DNA of 64,000 nt from Gordius sp. MW1 (taxonomy: Eukaryota; Nematomorpha; Gordioida; Gordea; Gordiidae). The notes under the pieces are model-generated. The model was not told the origin of the DNA and did not search any database. It saw nothing but the letters and a program-made list of their open reading frames with translations. The stretch covers positions 2,542,001 to 2,606,000 of the forward strand of contig OZ038527.1 of assembly GCA_964036665.1 (NCBI GenBank), written 5' to 3'. Within the stretch, counting starts at the first letter, position 1; the number at the start of each line of letters is the position of its first letter. Shown in pieces: positions 35,558 to 46,543 of the stretch. A program made the position numbers and the translations under genes.

Positions 35558-36660
35558 AATTGCTATGCAATTTATGGGCTCGTTTTTTGGTGTCCGTTGT
35601 CCGTTGTCCACCAAGTTATTTGCCGCAGCTTTGTGACCTGGATGTTCGGGTTCAAGCCCTGGAGAGGACGAATTTTTTTTTAAATTAAATTAATATATTG
35701 TTCTTGTTAATACCATTGATAATATGAATTTTTGACCGTCTGCTGGCTACTGACCAATGAAAAAAATGACCATTGGCCAAATAAATTGTAATTTTATTTT
35801 TTTGTTTTTGAATTGGGTATATTAGGTTAACATTGATAATTACCCTATGCCCTCCCCTACAAGGGCCTATGCATCTACTGATATGGGTCCCTGTGCCCCT
35901 ACAAAAGCCTATGCATCTACTGATGTGGGTCCCTGTGCCCCTACTAAAGCCTATGCCTCTACTAATGTGGGTTCAAATCCTAGGGCAAAATTTTTACTTG
36001 CTATCCAATTTATGGGCTCGTTTTTTGTTGTCAGTCCGTTGTCCGTTACCCTTCAAGTTATTAACGCCAGCTTTGTGACCTGGAGGTTCGGGTTCAAGCC
36101 TAGGAGAGGACGAATTTTTTTTTAATTTTTTTAAATTAAATTAATATTATGTTCTTGTTAATACCATTGATAATATGAATTTTTGATCGTCTGCTGGCTA
36201 CTGACTAATGAAAAAAATGACCATTGGCCAAATAAATCGAAATTTAAATTTTTCGTTTTTGAATTGGGTATATTAGGTTAACATTGATAATTACCCTATG
36301 CCCTCCCCTACAAGGGTCTATGCTTCTACTGATATGGGTGCCAGTGCCCCTACAAAAGCCTATGCCTCTACTGATGTGGGTCCCTGTGCCCCTACAAAAG
36401 CCTATGCCTCTACTAATGTGGGTTCAAATACCGGAGAGGGCAAAATTTTTAATTGTTATGCAATTATGGGCTCGTTTTTTGTTGTCCGTCCGTTGTCCGT
36501 CCGTTGTCCGTTACCCTTCAAGTTATTGGCGCTAGCTTTGTGACCTGGAGGTTCGGGTTCAAGCCTAGGAGAGGACAAATTTTTTTTAAATTTTTTAAAA
36601 TTAAATTAATATTTTGTTCTTGTTAATACCATTGATAATATGACTTTTTGACCTTCCGCT
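35558..36660 (+). mobile_element. HINE-like element in plus orientation, 3' end missing
   Basis: Starts AATTGCTATGCAATTTATGG and carries GTCC repeats, tRNA-like GGGTTCAAGCC and monomers in reverse sense. Further 5' blocks recur near 35,998 and 36,455, so it is a head-to-tail partial multimer. It breaks off at about 36,688 against a retroelement fragment. Confidence 0.6.
35855..36435 (+). repeat. 42-bp minisatellite, two clusters
   Basis: Units of 42 bp reading CCTATGCCTCTACTGATGTG and GGTCCCTGTGCCCCTACAAA occur at about 35,865-35,975 and 36,305-36,430. Because 42 is a multiple of three, they give a repeated 14-residue peptide (AYASTDVGPCAPTK) in one frame; this is a by-product, not a gene. 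Single units occur in most HINE arrays. Confidence 0.85.
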
Positions 36661-36689
36661 GGCTACTGACCAATGAAAAAAATGACCAT

Positions 36690-36900
36690 ATTTTTATTCC
36701 TATCGTCTCGTCATGCTCAGGGACGTTTGGGAAGAGCGCATTAAATTAAAGAACTTAATAAACGCTCGCCTCCTTTAAGAATATCGAATAGTTTTTTACT
36801 AAGACAATCAATCGCCATTGCGATCGCTAAATCCAATTTTTATTCCCTGATGGATTAAAGCCCATTCTTAAAGAAGATGAAGAAAAGGATAATGTGTTTT
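36690..36900 (+). pseudogene. Second retroelement C-terminal fragment
   Basis: Resembles the end of the fragment at 15,713-16,368: FIPIV-like start, then NKRSPP and a hydrophobic segment near SIAIAIAKSNF, ending in a Lys/Glu-rich tail. Several stops and shifts. The HINE monomer stops at ATGACCAT just before it. Confidence 0.45.
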
Positions 36901-36989
36901 ACTTATATTTTTTATAAATGTTTTCGTTCTTGTATCTTTTTATTAATTGTACTATATATTTAATACTTTTCTTTAATAAAGCATGTCAA

Positions 36990-38140
36990 AAAAAATTATG
37001 TACCAGACACATTATCGCGCTTAGGTGAGAGCGATAAAGCGGTACCTAAGGAGGAACTGAAGGGTGAAAATTATTAGATTAATGTTGTAACTCAAGCCTT
37101 TCAGAGTCAACCTAATGGAGGAGGTTGATAAAGACGACGAGTTGCATGGAGTTACGGAATACTTGAACGGTCAGGCGGCAATCGAGGAAGTTGCTAAGTA
37201 TTATCGTGGTGTGGTAAATGAACTCAATCTTGATAATGGAGTTATACTGCGATGCGAGCGCATAGTGATTCCACGGGCGTTGCGACTGCAAGTGTTGGAA
37301 TTATTGAATGCTGGACATTGCGGCGCGGCTAAAATGAAGGCAATGGCGCGTAACTAAGTTTGGTGGGCTAAAATGGGCAACGATATTTGCATGTATGGCC
37401 TTAAATGCACTGCCTGTTGTAAAAATGCGAGTATGCCCAAGCATTATTAACAAGCTAGGTGCCCACGGGCTCGAAACGATTGGGACCGGGTACATCTAGA
37501 ATTTTTTGATTTCGAATCCAAACAATACCTTTTAGTGGTGGACGCGACTTTGAGTTGGGTTGAATTTCAACGCGTCACAAAGCTGTCCACCGGGGTCGTT
37601 ATCGATTTTTTAAAGAATTTAATGGGCGCTTACGGTATCCCAAGGTATGTAGTATCCGATAACGGTTCTGCCTTTACTAGCGCAGAGTTTAAGGCGTTTT
37701 GCGGTAAATGGGGTATACATCATTTATTAACACCTCCATGTCACCCCAGTTCTAACGGGTTGGCGGAGCGACATGTTGCGATTGTTAAAAAACGGTTGAA
37801 AAATGAGAAGGTAGAGGAGGACGACATTTGGATGTACAGGTTATTACATAATGCGTCCGCTCGCTTTTCGTGTCGCGCTCCTGTTGGTCAAGTATTTTTA
37901 AATAGATTATCGCGCGTACCGATCAATGTGTAGATGGACGCCGGGTTATCAACTGGCGAGTCCACTCCCAGTCGGTTTGAGATTGGTAACTTAGTTTGGG
38001 CTCGTGTGTATGGTGGAACCGAGCGGTGGTTGGAAGCTGTGGTGAAGTCTCACGTGGGCTCAAAAGCCTACGAGGTTGAGTTCACTGGCTCCAATAGCCG
38101 CACGGTTAGGTACGAGGCGCAGTTACGGTTACGATGTTAA
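36990..38140 (+). pseudogene. Ty3/gypsy pol fragment: RNase H tail and integrase
   Basis: It begins YVPDTLSRLGE (end of RNase H) and, after a frameshift near 37,105, runs in one frame from 37,115 to 38,140. The zinc-binding region has GHCGAAKMKAMA, VWWAKMGNDI and CTAC; the first His is not evident. The catalytic core has VVDATLSWVEF, VSDNGSAFTS and NGLAERHV, giving D, D and E with exactly 35 residues between the last two (DD35E). A C-terminal LVWARVYGG...YEVEF module follows. Three in-frame stops (37,355-37,357, 37,448-37,450 and 37,931-37,933) interrupt it. GC content is clearly higher than the surroundings. The 3' LTR follows at 38,741; the 5' half is lost. Confidence 0.85.
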
Positions 38141-38223
38141 TAAAATATCTTTTGTATGTGATAATATAGCTATTTATTATTTTGCATTAGATTGATATCA
38201 TTGCATCATGGTGCCGATTTAAG

Positions 38224-38700
38224 GTGGTGGTGGAAGTTATGGATCCACTTTACGCCCCGAACAACCTGCACGTGTCGTTTGTTGTGGGCCAAGACGGTAT
38301 CCCACATATCGTCAGCTTCCACGAGCGGAGTTATTCCCATGGCGGTGCTCCGCAGCCCGGGAAGAGGAGTCAAGGTGGTAGAGTTAGTCGAGGAGGGTAT
38401 GCTGGGGGTAGCGGCTCCTCGGCGGCAGGGATTCGGAGGAATCCCAGGAAGGTCCTTACAACGGTGCGCCTGGTCCGAAAGGGCACGGAGATTGCCCCGA
38501 CGGCGGCGCGCGGAGGGCGACACAGGGTGAGCCGAAGGTGGTGTCGTAGTTGCCAACGTCGGTATCGAAGGCCAGCGTGTTGGGTTACATCTGCGACACC
38601 GCTGGAGGTACCTAGTGTCCCAGTGGTAGAGGCTGTAAACGCTGGTTTGGAGGAGGTTGCAGTCAGTGTAGCGATGCACCTCGATCATGCCGGACGGTAG
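38224..38700 (+). CDS. Unrecognised ORF between integrase and 3' LTR
   Basis: An uninterrupted 158-residue frame starting MVVEVMDPLYAPNN, Gly/Arg/Ser-rich in the middle and basic overall. I do not recognise it. Its position after integrase and before the LTR is where some gypsy elements carry an extra ORF. The opposite strand is also open (38,206-38,787) because the region is GC-rich, so an open frame alone is weak evidence. Confidence 0.3.
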   Translation: MVVEVMDPLYAPNNLHVSFVVGQDGIPHIVSFHERSYSHGGAPQPGKRSQGGRVSRGGYAGGSGSSAAGIRRNPRKVLTTVRLVRKGTEIAPTAARGGRHRVSRRWCRSCQRRYRRPACWVTSATPLEVPSVPVVEAVNAGLEEVAVSVAMHLDHAGR

Positions 38701-38740
38701 GGCCAAGCCTGTATGAATTCTGCCGGTACAAAGCAATGCG

Positions 38741-39377
38741 TGTACGACGAGGTTTCGGACATTAAAATTAGTATTGCATGAGCGCACGTTTAACCCAGAA
38801 GCGAATTAGTTTTCGGAGGCTTAATGCCTGTTATGACCTGTTTTTGGCTTTATGCCGTATCACCTTTAATTAGGTTTGATGAGGTCCTATAATGACCTGT
38901 TTTTTGGCTATATGCCGTATCACTTTTATAGGTTTGATGAGGTCGAGTTGCCTGGGTGGGCAAATTTTTTGCCCAGTGCGCATGATGTGATTTACATTTT
39001 TGGTTAGTTACCGGAATCGTCGCATGTAATCTGATGAGAGGTAATACCATCGTTGTCAGGTCCAAGGTTACCTTTGTGTGGAGTTCTTAGCTCCTAGGTG
39101 ATTATGGTATGCGGAGTTGCATTTTATGCTAGATACGTCTGATGACAGTTTTTTAGGTGCCTATGTCGGCGCCGATAGCTGATGTGTGGTATAGCGACGT
39201 CACCAATAATTTAACGAAAATATTGTACTCTTTGGTCGAGAGGCTAGCAGCTCTTATTGAGGAGCGACTTAAACGACTTATGGCGAAGATGTTTATGTCT
39301 CGTTCTTGTGGGGGAAACATGGAAAGCTACTTTGGGTTGCGTTAACGAAAACAATTGGGTAGAGTATCCCAAACCCA
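38741..39377 (+). repeat. Gypsy LTR (637 bp)
   Basis: Starts TGTACGACGAGGTTTCGGA and ends TATCCCAAACCCA. It aligns over its length with 49,575-50,198 (shared GGCGCCGATAGCTGATGTG, GAGGCTAGCAGCTCTTA). It closes the integrase-bearing element on its right. Confidence 0.8.
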
Positions 39378-39425
39378 GTGTCGTGCATGCGCAGGCGCAC
39401 CCATGCACAGTCTCTTATGCGCAGC

Positions 39426-42096
39426 CAGAGCTGTTAAGTAACTAGTTACATGTAACTAGTTCCTGGAACTAGTTACTTTTCTTCAGTAAAGTAACTGTAA
39501 TCAGTTACTTTTACTTCAGGGTAACTGTATCTGTAGTTAGTTACATTATTTCAGTAACTGTGTAACTAAAGTTACAGTTACTTTTTATAAATTAATTTTT
39601 AATTAAATATTAAAATTACACGTCTAGTTTGTGTACTTCACTTTAATTAATTTCCTTCGCATTTCGAATTATAATCTATTTTATCAGAATATTTTTGAGT
39701 CTACATTAAACAGATTGGAGATTCTTAAATTTTTATCAATTAAAACTAAAAGGTATTCTTAAATTTTACTATGCTTGTGTTTATAATGTATTTATTTGCA
39801 AATTTATTGAGAGTTATCAATCTTAAACTTTATATTTGTTCTCTATTTTAATTATCTAGCTTGTATTATTTTGTTTTGACATGGAAATTCAAGAGAAATG
39901 TCCCTGGCCCTTCTTTGTAAATATTTTTTCTTTAACGAAAAAAGAAGCAAATAAGATGATTTTCTTATGTAAATTGTGCAGCCCTAAAGTAAACTACAAA
40001 ACAGCTCCTTTGAATACCACTGCAAATTTATGGAAGCACATAAAAGTAACTATTTTAACCTTGATGATTAATTTTTAGAGAATACATCCTCATAAATATG
40101 AAAAAATTAAAGAGAATAAGTCAACCTCAACACCAACAGGGAAGCAAACCAAATAACTTCCACCTTTAATAAAGTTACAGTGGATAATGCCTTATTATCC
40201 TTCATAATAAATGCATATATGCCGTTTTTACTATTTGAAAACAAATTTTTTTTAGATTTTTTAAAGTTGCTTCAACCAAACATCAAAGTGATGTGCAGAC
40301 AAATGCTAACTAAAAGAATTTCAACATATGTACTTAAAATGAAACAAATCATTTGTAATAATCTATTACCATTACCCTATGTCTGCACAACTGTAGACTG
40401 TTGGAAAGCATTTAATCGGTATTTAATATATTTATATATCCTTAATTGATGTTTAGCTCTTTTATAGCAGTAACAGTTCACTGGATAGATAGTGAGTCAT
40501 TGAAAAAGGTTTCTGCAGTTTTAGCCTTTAGAAGGCTAGAAGGCAAGCACAGCTTTGATGTGCTTGCAAGGTTATGGTTTCCATATTCAAGGAGTTCCAT
40601 ATACAGAACAAAAACATTTGTACCACAACTGATAATGCTACAAATTTCGTAAAAGCCTTCAAGTATATTATATAACTTTATTAAATCATAATACATTATA
40701 GATTGTTCAACTCTGACAATCAGAGTGAGGAAGATGTGATAGAGGAAATTTCTGTTGAAGAAATTTTGTCAAAAGCAGGATTATTTGGCCATGATCCTTT
40801 AGAATATGACATTTTACCTTGTCACAAAAGGTGTGCATGTCACACTTTAAATTTGGTTGCAACCAGTGATGTAAATAAAGTCATCTTACAAAAAGAGGAT
40901 TTTAAAAGCATTTATGTGTCCTCTATAACAAAATGCCAAAACTTATGGAATCTTCAGAGTAGATCCTCCCAAACATTTGAATTAATTAAAAAGCATTTAA
41001 GCTCTCAATTGATTTGCCCTGTTCCAACGAGGTGGAATAGTTTTTTTGATGCGTTAACAAATATTTTGTCTTATATCTCGAAAAAGCCATCACAACTTAA
41101 TTCGCTTTGTGATGAATTGAACATAGAAAGGTTTCTTAGGCGTGATTGTGATTTTATTGCTGAATACTGCAAAGTAAATAATATTTTTTATCTAATTCAA
41201 TAAATTGTTTTTATATTATTAGGTTCTGGAACCTATAGCTAAGGCAATCAAATTTCTTCAAGGAGAAAATTATATGTATCAAGGATTTTACACTCCTACG
41301 ATCTCTCATGTTATATTAAATTTACAACAAATTGGAAACCTTAAGTGGTGTAACCCTCTAAAGGAAGCATTAATTAAAGGCATTAATAAAAAGTACAAAG
41401 CTATGCATGTTAAATTTAAAATATTATAGATTTCCCGATCTATATAGTGTGGATAATTTAGTCGCAGCGATCCTCCATCCAATTTTTAAAACAAATTGGC
41501 CGTGGATCCGTCTTGAAAAAAATAAAAGAATTAAAGAAGATATTTTAAATTACATTAATTCCTTAATCCCTAACCAGGAGGAAAGACCTGACCTAGAGGA
41601 ACCAAATACGTTGGCTTTTTTTAATCTCTCAAAGTCGAAAAGTATTTAAGAGTGCATTCACACGTTTATAAATTCGAATAATAGTGATTTGTTAATATAT
41701 AATAATTTTCCTAAATTGAAAAAACTTTTCATTAAATTCAATGTACCCCTACCATCGAGCGCCCCCGTCGAGCGTCTATGTAGTCTAGGTAAATTAATTT
41801 TCAGTGAAAAGCGAACTAGCTTATTAGATGACAATATAGAAAATAACGTATTATTGAAATCGAATCATCATTTATTACCTTCTGATTTTTATACAAATGT
41901 TTAAATAAATAAAATTAAAAATTTTCGTTTTTTCAAATTTTCTAGAGTAACTTTAGATGTAACTAGTTCCATCGGGTAAGTAACTGGAACTGTAATCAGT
42001 TACATTTGAAAAAATGTAACTGTAATTAGTTACATTTTTTGTGAAAGTAACTGTAACTTAACTAGTTACTGTGGTGAAGTAACCTTAACAGCTCTG
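39426..42096 (+). mobile_element. hAT element copy 2 (near full length)
   Basis: Terminal repeats CAGAGCTGTTAAGTAACTAG and ...CCTTAACAGCTCTG, flanked by a perfect 8-bp duplication TGCGCAGC (39,418-39,425 and 42,097-42,104). Subterminal regions are dense in GTAACT/AGTTAC. It landed in a sequence (39,378-39,417 plus 42,105-42,240) that resembles the LTR family at 47.7-51.9 kb (CGCAGGCG, CTCTCTCCTCGCTTTGTTA). Confidence 0.97.
39881..41904 (+). pseudogene. hAT transposase with tiny introns
   Basis: Cut-and-paste transposase. MEIQEKCPWPFF and CKLCSP...LWKHIK begin a BED zinc finger that completes as RIHPHKY only if 40,046-40,078 (GT...AG, 33 nt) is removed. Similar short GT-AG inserts at 40,419-40,456 (38 nt), 40,663-40,701 (39 nt) and 41,174-41,222 (49 nt) each restore the family reading across the junction: [31 protein letters not shown] and EYCK|VLEPIAKAI. 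The core includes CHKRCACHTLNLV and PTRWNSFFDAL. The C-terminus has SSAPVERLCSLGK and LLDDNIENNVLL (dimerisation domain). Frameshifts near 40,570 and 41,425, plus a TAA after KSKSI (41,647-41,649), suggest it is now inactive. Confidence 0.85.
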
Positions 42097-42104
42097 TGCG
42101 CAGC

Positions 42105-43272
42105 ATACCATACGCGTCTCCCCTCCCCCTGACCTCTCTCCTCGCTTTGTTATACGCGTACTAATGCCAGCTGCGCTGGCAGGTCATGGGTGGATGATAA
42201 GTTCATCGTACTATAATTAATATTTTTTTTGTTCGCGTTTTTCTATAACTAAAATATAATTTTCGCTTATCTTCGCGCGTAACTTATGAATTAATACCAT
42301 CGGATAAATATATGGAAATATTTAGTTTTTCTAAATTGGAATAAATTAATAAAGGTAAAAAACTTTAAATGATTGGGTTTATCATAAATTAAATTATACA
42401 GAAAATACAAATAGTAATATTAATCTAATCTTTTGTTTTGTTTTTACTTTCTCTTTCAATTTTGTTAATTTCAAACAAATCTGCTTAAATTAACTAATGC
42501 TCTATTTTAATCAGAAATTTTTTTAAAGCATTTTTAAAACTTCAGCTTAATTTTTTGGACACATGTTTAAAAATCAAGACATAGATGGGGCTTTTAAATA
42601 AAAATAAGGATAATATTTTATTATCACGCTCCTATAGACTATCTTTATCTTAATCCAATTATAATAATTATAATTGGTCATATCAAAAATAGTACTTATT
42701 TGATTATTCTATTCCCTTAATTTAATAGTTAAAAATCTCTAAAAATGCCAAAAATTTTAAATAGTATTGCACCGTGTTGTCAATAAATCGTTTATAACTA
42801 AAATATTGGTTCAATTAATTCTGGCATATATTTGTAATATTATCATAGCTTAATGCTTTGACCATTATCCCCTATTTATAAAAAAAAATGTATTTTAATA
42901 AAAATACGAATTTTTAAGCAACAAATGATTTTCTAAATTTATTTAATGTACAAAATAAATAAATGTCGACAATTATATTGCCGCAGCAATAAGGAAATCA
43001 TCATATTATTTAGATAAATAAGCCTGCAAACAAAGCCACGTTTTTTATTTTCATGTTTGATATTGATTGCCTAAATAACTTTGCGATACAATGTGCAATA
43101 CCTAGGCGTTCGTAGGATTTTATTGGGGAGGGGGGGGGGAAGGAAGCTCAAATTTTTCTTCAAATATTTAGTAAATTTTATAGGTAATAAATTTTTTACG
43201 TGTTTTATATCGTCGTGAGAGCCTAATTTAGATGGTTTTACATTCTATTCACGCTGGCCTAACAGAAATGTA
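42105..43272. other. LTR-like remnant then AT-rich spacer
   Basis: 42,105-42,240 resembles the LTRs at 47.7-51.9 kb. Beyond it I see only AT-rich sequence, with a G run near 43,129-43,138. Confidence 0.5.
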
Positions 43273-43692
43273 ATGCATTAATTTAACGTAGTAATTAAAA
43301 CCCGACCCCGCCCGAAAGTGAGGGAGATAGAGATGAGGGGTGGGGCACCTCTTATGCATTAATTTAAAGAATAACACAGCGAGGGAGATAGAGATGAGGG
43401 GTAGGGCACCTCTTTCTCATGCATTAATTTAAAAAATTGACCTAATATACCCAATACAAATAGATAGGAGGGTAACGGACGGACGGACGGACAACGGACG
43501 GACGGACAACAAAAAACGAGCCCATAAATTGCATAGCAATTAATATAAATTGTAACAAATTTTGCTGTTAATTTTTAGTAATTAAAATAACTGTACTTTA
43601 ATAAATTAATTGCTCTGCAATTATTTTTAAAATGCTTAAAACATGTACCAAATAATTACAAAAGTTTATTTAATAAATTAAATCTCGTGTAC

Positions 43693-43785
43693 CGAGTTCA
43701 CAATGATCTCCATGCTTTCCTGGAGGACGCAAACAATTCCCTTTCCGGTCGCATCTATTGTAGCCATTTTCTTGGCAATCACACG
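43693..43785 (-). CDS. EGF-like exon (93 bp), duplication copy 2
   Basis: Sequence-identical by eye to 35,013-35,105, with the same splice dinucleotides and the same Cys-to-Arg position. Two identical exons suggest a very recent duplication; which copy is used cannot be told. Confidence 0.55.
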
Positions 43786-44030
43786 CTTGTTTACAATATA
43801 ATTATGAAACTATTAAAAATTCAGCAAAACAATTAAAATAAAAAGTTTTAAACAATATCACGTTATTTTCAAAAAACAAATTTAATCCTGTTTTTTATAA
43901 TATAAAAGTCATTTATTAACCCTGTTTAAAATAATCGAACAAATTTTATTAATAATTTATTAGTCGAAAATTTTGGGGTCTTTATAAACAAATTGCATTT
44001 TTGATATATATGTAGATATTATTGGCTTAC

Positions 44031-44114
44031 AATGTTGACAACTTGGGCCGTAAAATACATCTTTACATTTACAAAAACCATTTTTAACTGCCTCAGTATG
44101 ATTTTCATCGCACG
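44031..44114 (-). CDS. EGF-like exon (84 bp), duplication copy 2
   Basis: Identical by eye to 35,351-35,434, with AG before and GT after, phase 1 at both ends and four cysteines. Confidence 0.6.
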
Positions 44115-44237
44115 CTGTTAATAAAATTGCAAACATTTTTACTGAATTTCCCAAATATTTATTTCACGGACGAGACAATAGAAGCTTTTTTTGTCACAAT
44201 AAACTTCAAATAAATATTCTAACTTAAACAAATTATT

Positions 44238-44629
44238 AATTGCTATGCAATTTATGGGCTCGTTTTTTGGTGTCCGTTGTCCGTCCATCCGTTGTCCGTT
44301 GTCCACCAAGTTATTTGCCGCAGCTTTGTGACCTGGATGTTCGGGTTCAAGCCCTGGAGAGGACGAATTTTTTTTTAAATTAAATTAATATATTGTTCTT
44401 GTTAATACCATTGATAATATGAATTTTTGACCGTCTGCTGGCTACTGACCAATGAAAAAAATGACCATTGGCCAAATACATTGAAATTTTATTTTTTTGT
44501 TTTTGAATTGGGTATATTAGGTTAACATGATACATTTATACGGAGTATAGATGAGTCGTCCCCCCTTCCCTTCCCCTCCTTCCCTTCCCCTTCCCTTCTC
44601 CCCCTTCCCACGAGGGCCGAAGGCCCGAG
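44238..44629 (+). mobile_element. Short complete HINE-like element E6
   Basis: A 392-bp plus-strand copy: starts AATTGCTATGCAATTTATGG after T, carries GTCC repeats, one tRNA-like GGGTTCAAGCCC and about one monomer. It then jumps to the pyrimidine tract and hairpin GGGCCGAAGGCCC, ending CGAG before T. This gives the cleanest view of both element ends. Confidence 0.75.
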
Positions 44630-46480
44630 TTAATATTAACCTACCTATCGAACGTTCTATTTAATTGCATCATTTTATTTTATTCATCAATTCAATTTTA
44701 TTTTAATCCGACTATGTCCTTGAATAGGACGAAATATCATTTTAATAATTATAATTATTTTTAACTCCCTCTAATGCTCCTGCTAATAAATCTCTTTAAA
44801 GTATTCTATACGAGGGACAAAATTTATATTTAAAGAAGATTTGTGTGTCAATACTTTTGAAAATTCCTTTCTTAATAAATTAAAATTAAAAAACGCAATA
44901 ATAAGATATTACCCTAAAAGTTTAATAGATTAACTTTAAAATATTATATCCACATAGTTTTTAATGTGCTGCAACATTAATAGTTTTATTAATGAATCAA
45001 ATGCAATATTTACAGATGGCGATTATAAAATACGAAAGTTAACAATATAAAGTAAATTATATTATGTAATTCTAGTTTAAGTAAAAGATCAGTAGTTTAG
45101 CTGGGTTTCAATATATCGAGGATGTCATTTAACGTTTCCGCTTCTGTTCCTTCGGTAAAAAATAGATTAGAAATCGAATATTTAAAAAAAAGATCAATTT
45201 TTATCTTAATACAATTTTTTTAGTCATTTCCTAATGTCCATAAAAAACTTTAATGTCGACTACTAAAGATAAAACACATTTAAACTAAAAGGATTGCATT
45301 CTGTATATAAGAAATCGTGGATTTGTAACATTTTTATCTACTTTACTTAACAGTTGAAATTACTTTATAATCCTACTGCTTTAAGGCTTTCACTTCTTAT
45401 CTGTTTATTATAGTTGCGTCGTAACGCAATTGCATTTAGTATAAAATTCGAATGAAAATGCAACTTAGGTGTCCAATAACTTTAAAAAAGCTAGGATTTT
45501 ATATGGTCTTATTTGTAAAATTAAGATCTGTTATAAGATTTTTTAGAGGTTGTGGCAATACAAGATTTTGTATTATTTTTTGTAATATCAGAGTTTTCTT
45601 GTCATTATCTTTGTTCCACTTTGTGCTCCTTCAGTTCATTTATATACAAACTTACTATACTATGTGAAATTTTTTACATTGTCTTGATATAATCGTGTTA
45701 ACTACATTACCTTGTTTTATAAATTTTATTTATTTTATGCCCTATTAACACGAGGGATCTGAGACATGGACTTATTGAGATAAAACTTTAAACCAGTGGG
45801 ATGTTACAAGAAAAAATGCACAAGGAAGTAGCGGAATTTTACGTTTGACCAACGTTTATGAGGGAAAAATTTTTTAATTGCGCTTGACCTTTTCCCACTT
45901 GAGTGAAATCAAAGCTCGGCCCCCCCCCGGCAAAAGGGCTAGCTACGCCAGAGATAATTTTAATTTTTTCTTATATTTGTAATTTTATCATGATAAAATA
46001 TTTTGTGTATGCCAAAGATATGGATCCTTTTATAAAATATATAAATTTATTATTTTAAATAATACAAATTACACAAAGCTGTAAAGGTATATAAAAAATA
46101 ATCAGCCATGTTTTATTTTTTCCGAGACTAAAAGTAGAAGTCATTGTTTTATTCCATAATATGTTGGTACTTTTGAGTTTAACTTCTAGAAAAATACAAT
46201 ATTATTTATTAACTATTTGTAATAATTTAGAGCGCGCGAATTTAAACTTAAACAACTTATTAAAATAATGGTTTCTATGATGCTTTGATATATATACCAT
46301 ATCTGATCTTTAGTAAAACAAGAGGAATTGTGCATTTTTGAGGAATTCGATTTGCAACTAAACACCTCACTATTGATTTTAGAGTTTTATGAAAGTTTTA
46401 TATGCATAGGCCATTTAAAAACAATACCGCTAAAGAGTTTAACTGAACATTTTTGCCTTATTTTTCCTTCTTAAATGAGT
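44630..46480. other. AT-rich stretch without recognised genes
   Basis: No convincing exon or repeat. There is a C run at about 45,920-45,928 beside AGCTACGCC, a probable trace of the GGGCGTAGC MITE family. The 71-residue plus-strand frame at 45,452 has no recognisable features. Confidence 0.5.
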
Positions 46481-46543
46481 AAACTAATTTTTATGCTGAT
46501 TTATGAAAACATGTATTGTAGCCAAATATTTTCCACGCATTAC

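Larger units (their letters stand above)
32338..35833. repeat. Segmental duplication, copy 1 (occupied)
   Basis: Matches 43,273-44,528 almost base for base, apart from a hAT at 32,644-34,890 plus its 8-bp target duplication, a 16-bp difference in the GTCC repeats near 35,600, and a few substitutions. It contains the right end of HINE E5, two EGF-like exons and the start of a plus-strand HINE-like element. Both breakpoints lie inside HINE-like sequence. Confidence 0.9.
43273..44528. repeat. Segmental duplication, copy 2 (empty site)
   Basis: Counterpart of 32,338-35,833 without the hAT: TGTTAATTTTTAGTAATTA at 43,567 is the uninterrupted target. It contains a second set of the two EGF-like exons and a GGAC-repeat HINE end. 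Confidence 0.95.

Noticed and set aside
35833..36543. Repetitive AYASTDVGPCAP frames as a secreted repeat protein
   Set aside because: They come from the 42-bp minisatellite inside HINE-like elements, occur on both strands, and run into element ends with no promoter or signal peptide.
38206..38787. 193-residue minus-strand ORF opposite the gypsy element
   Set aside because: It runs antisense into the LTR and shares its start with an antisense frame in the solitary LTR; an antisense shadow in GC-rich DNA.
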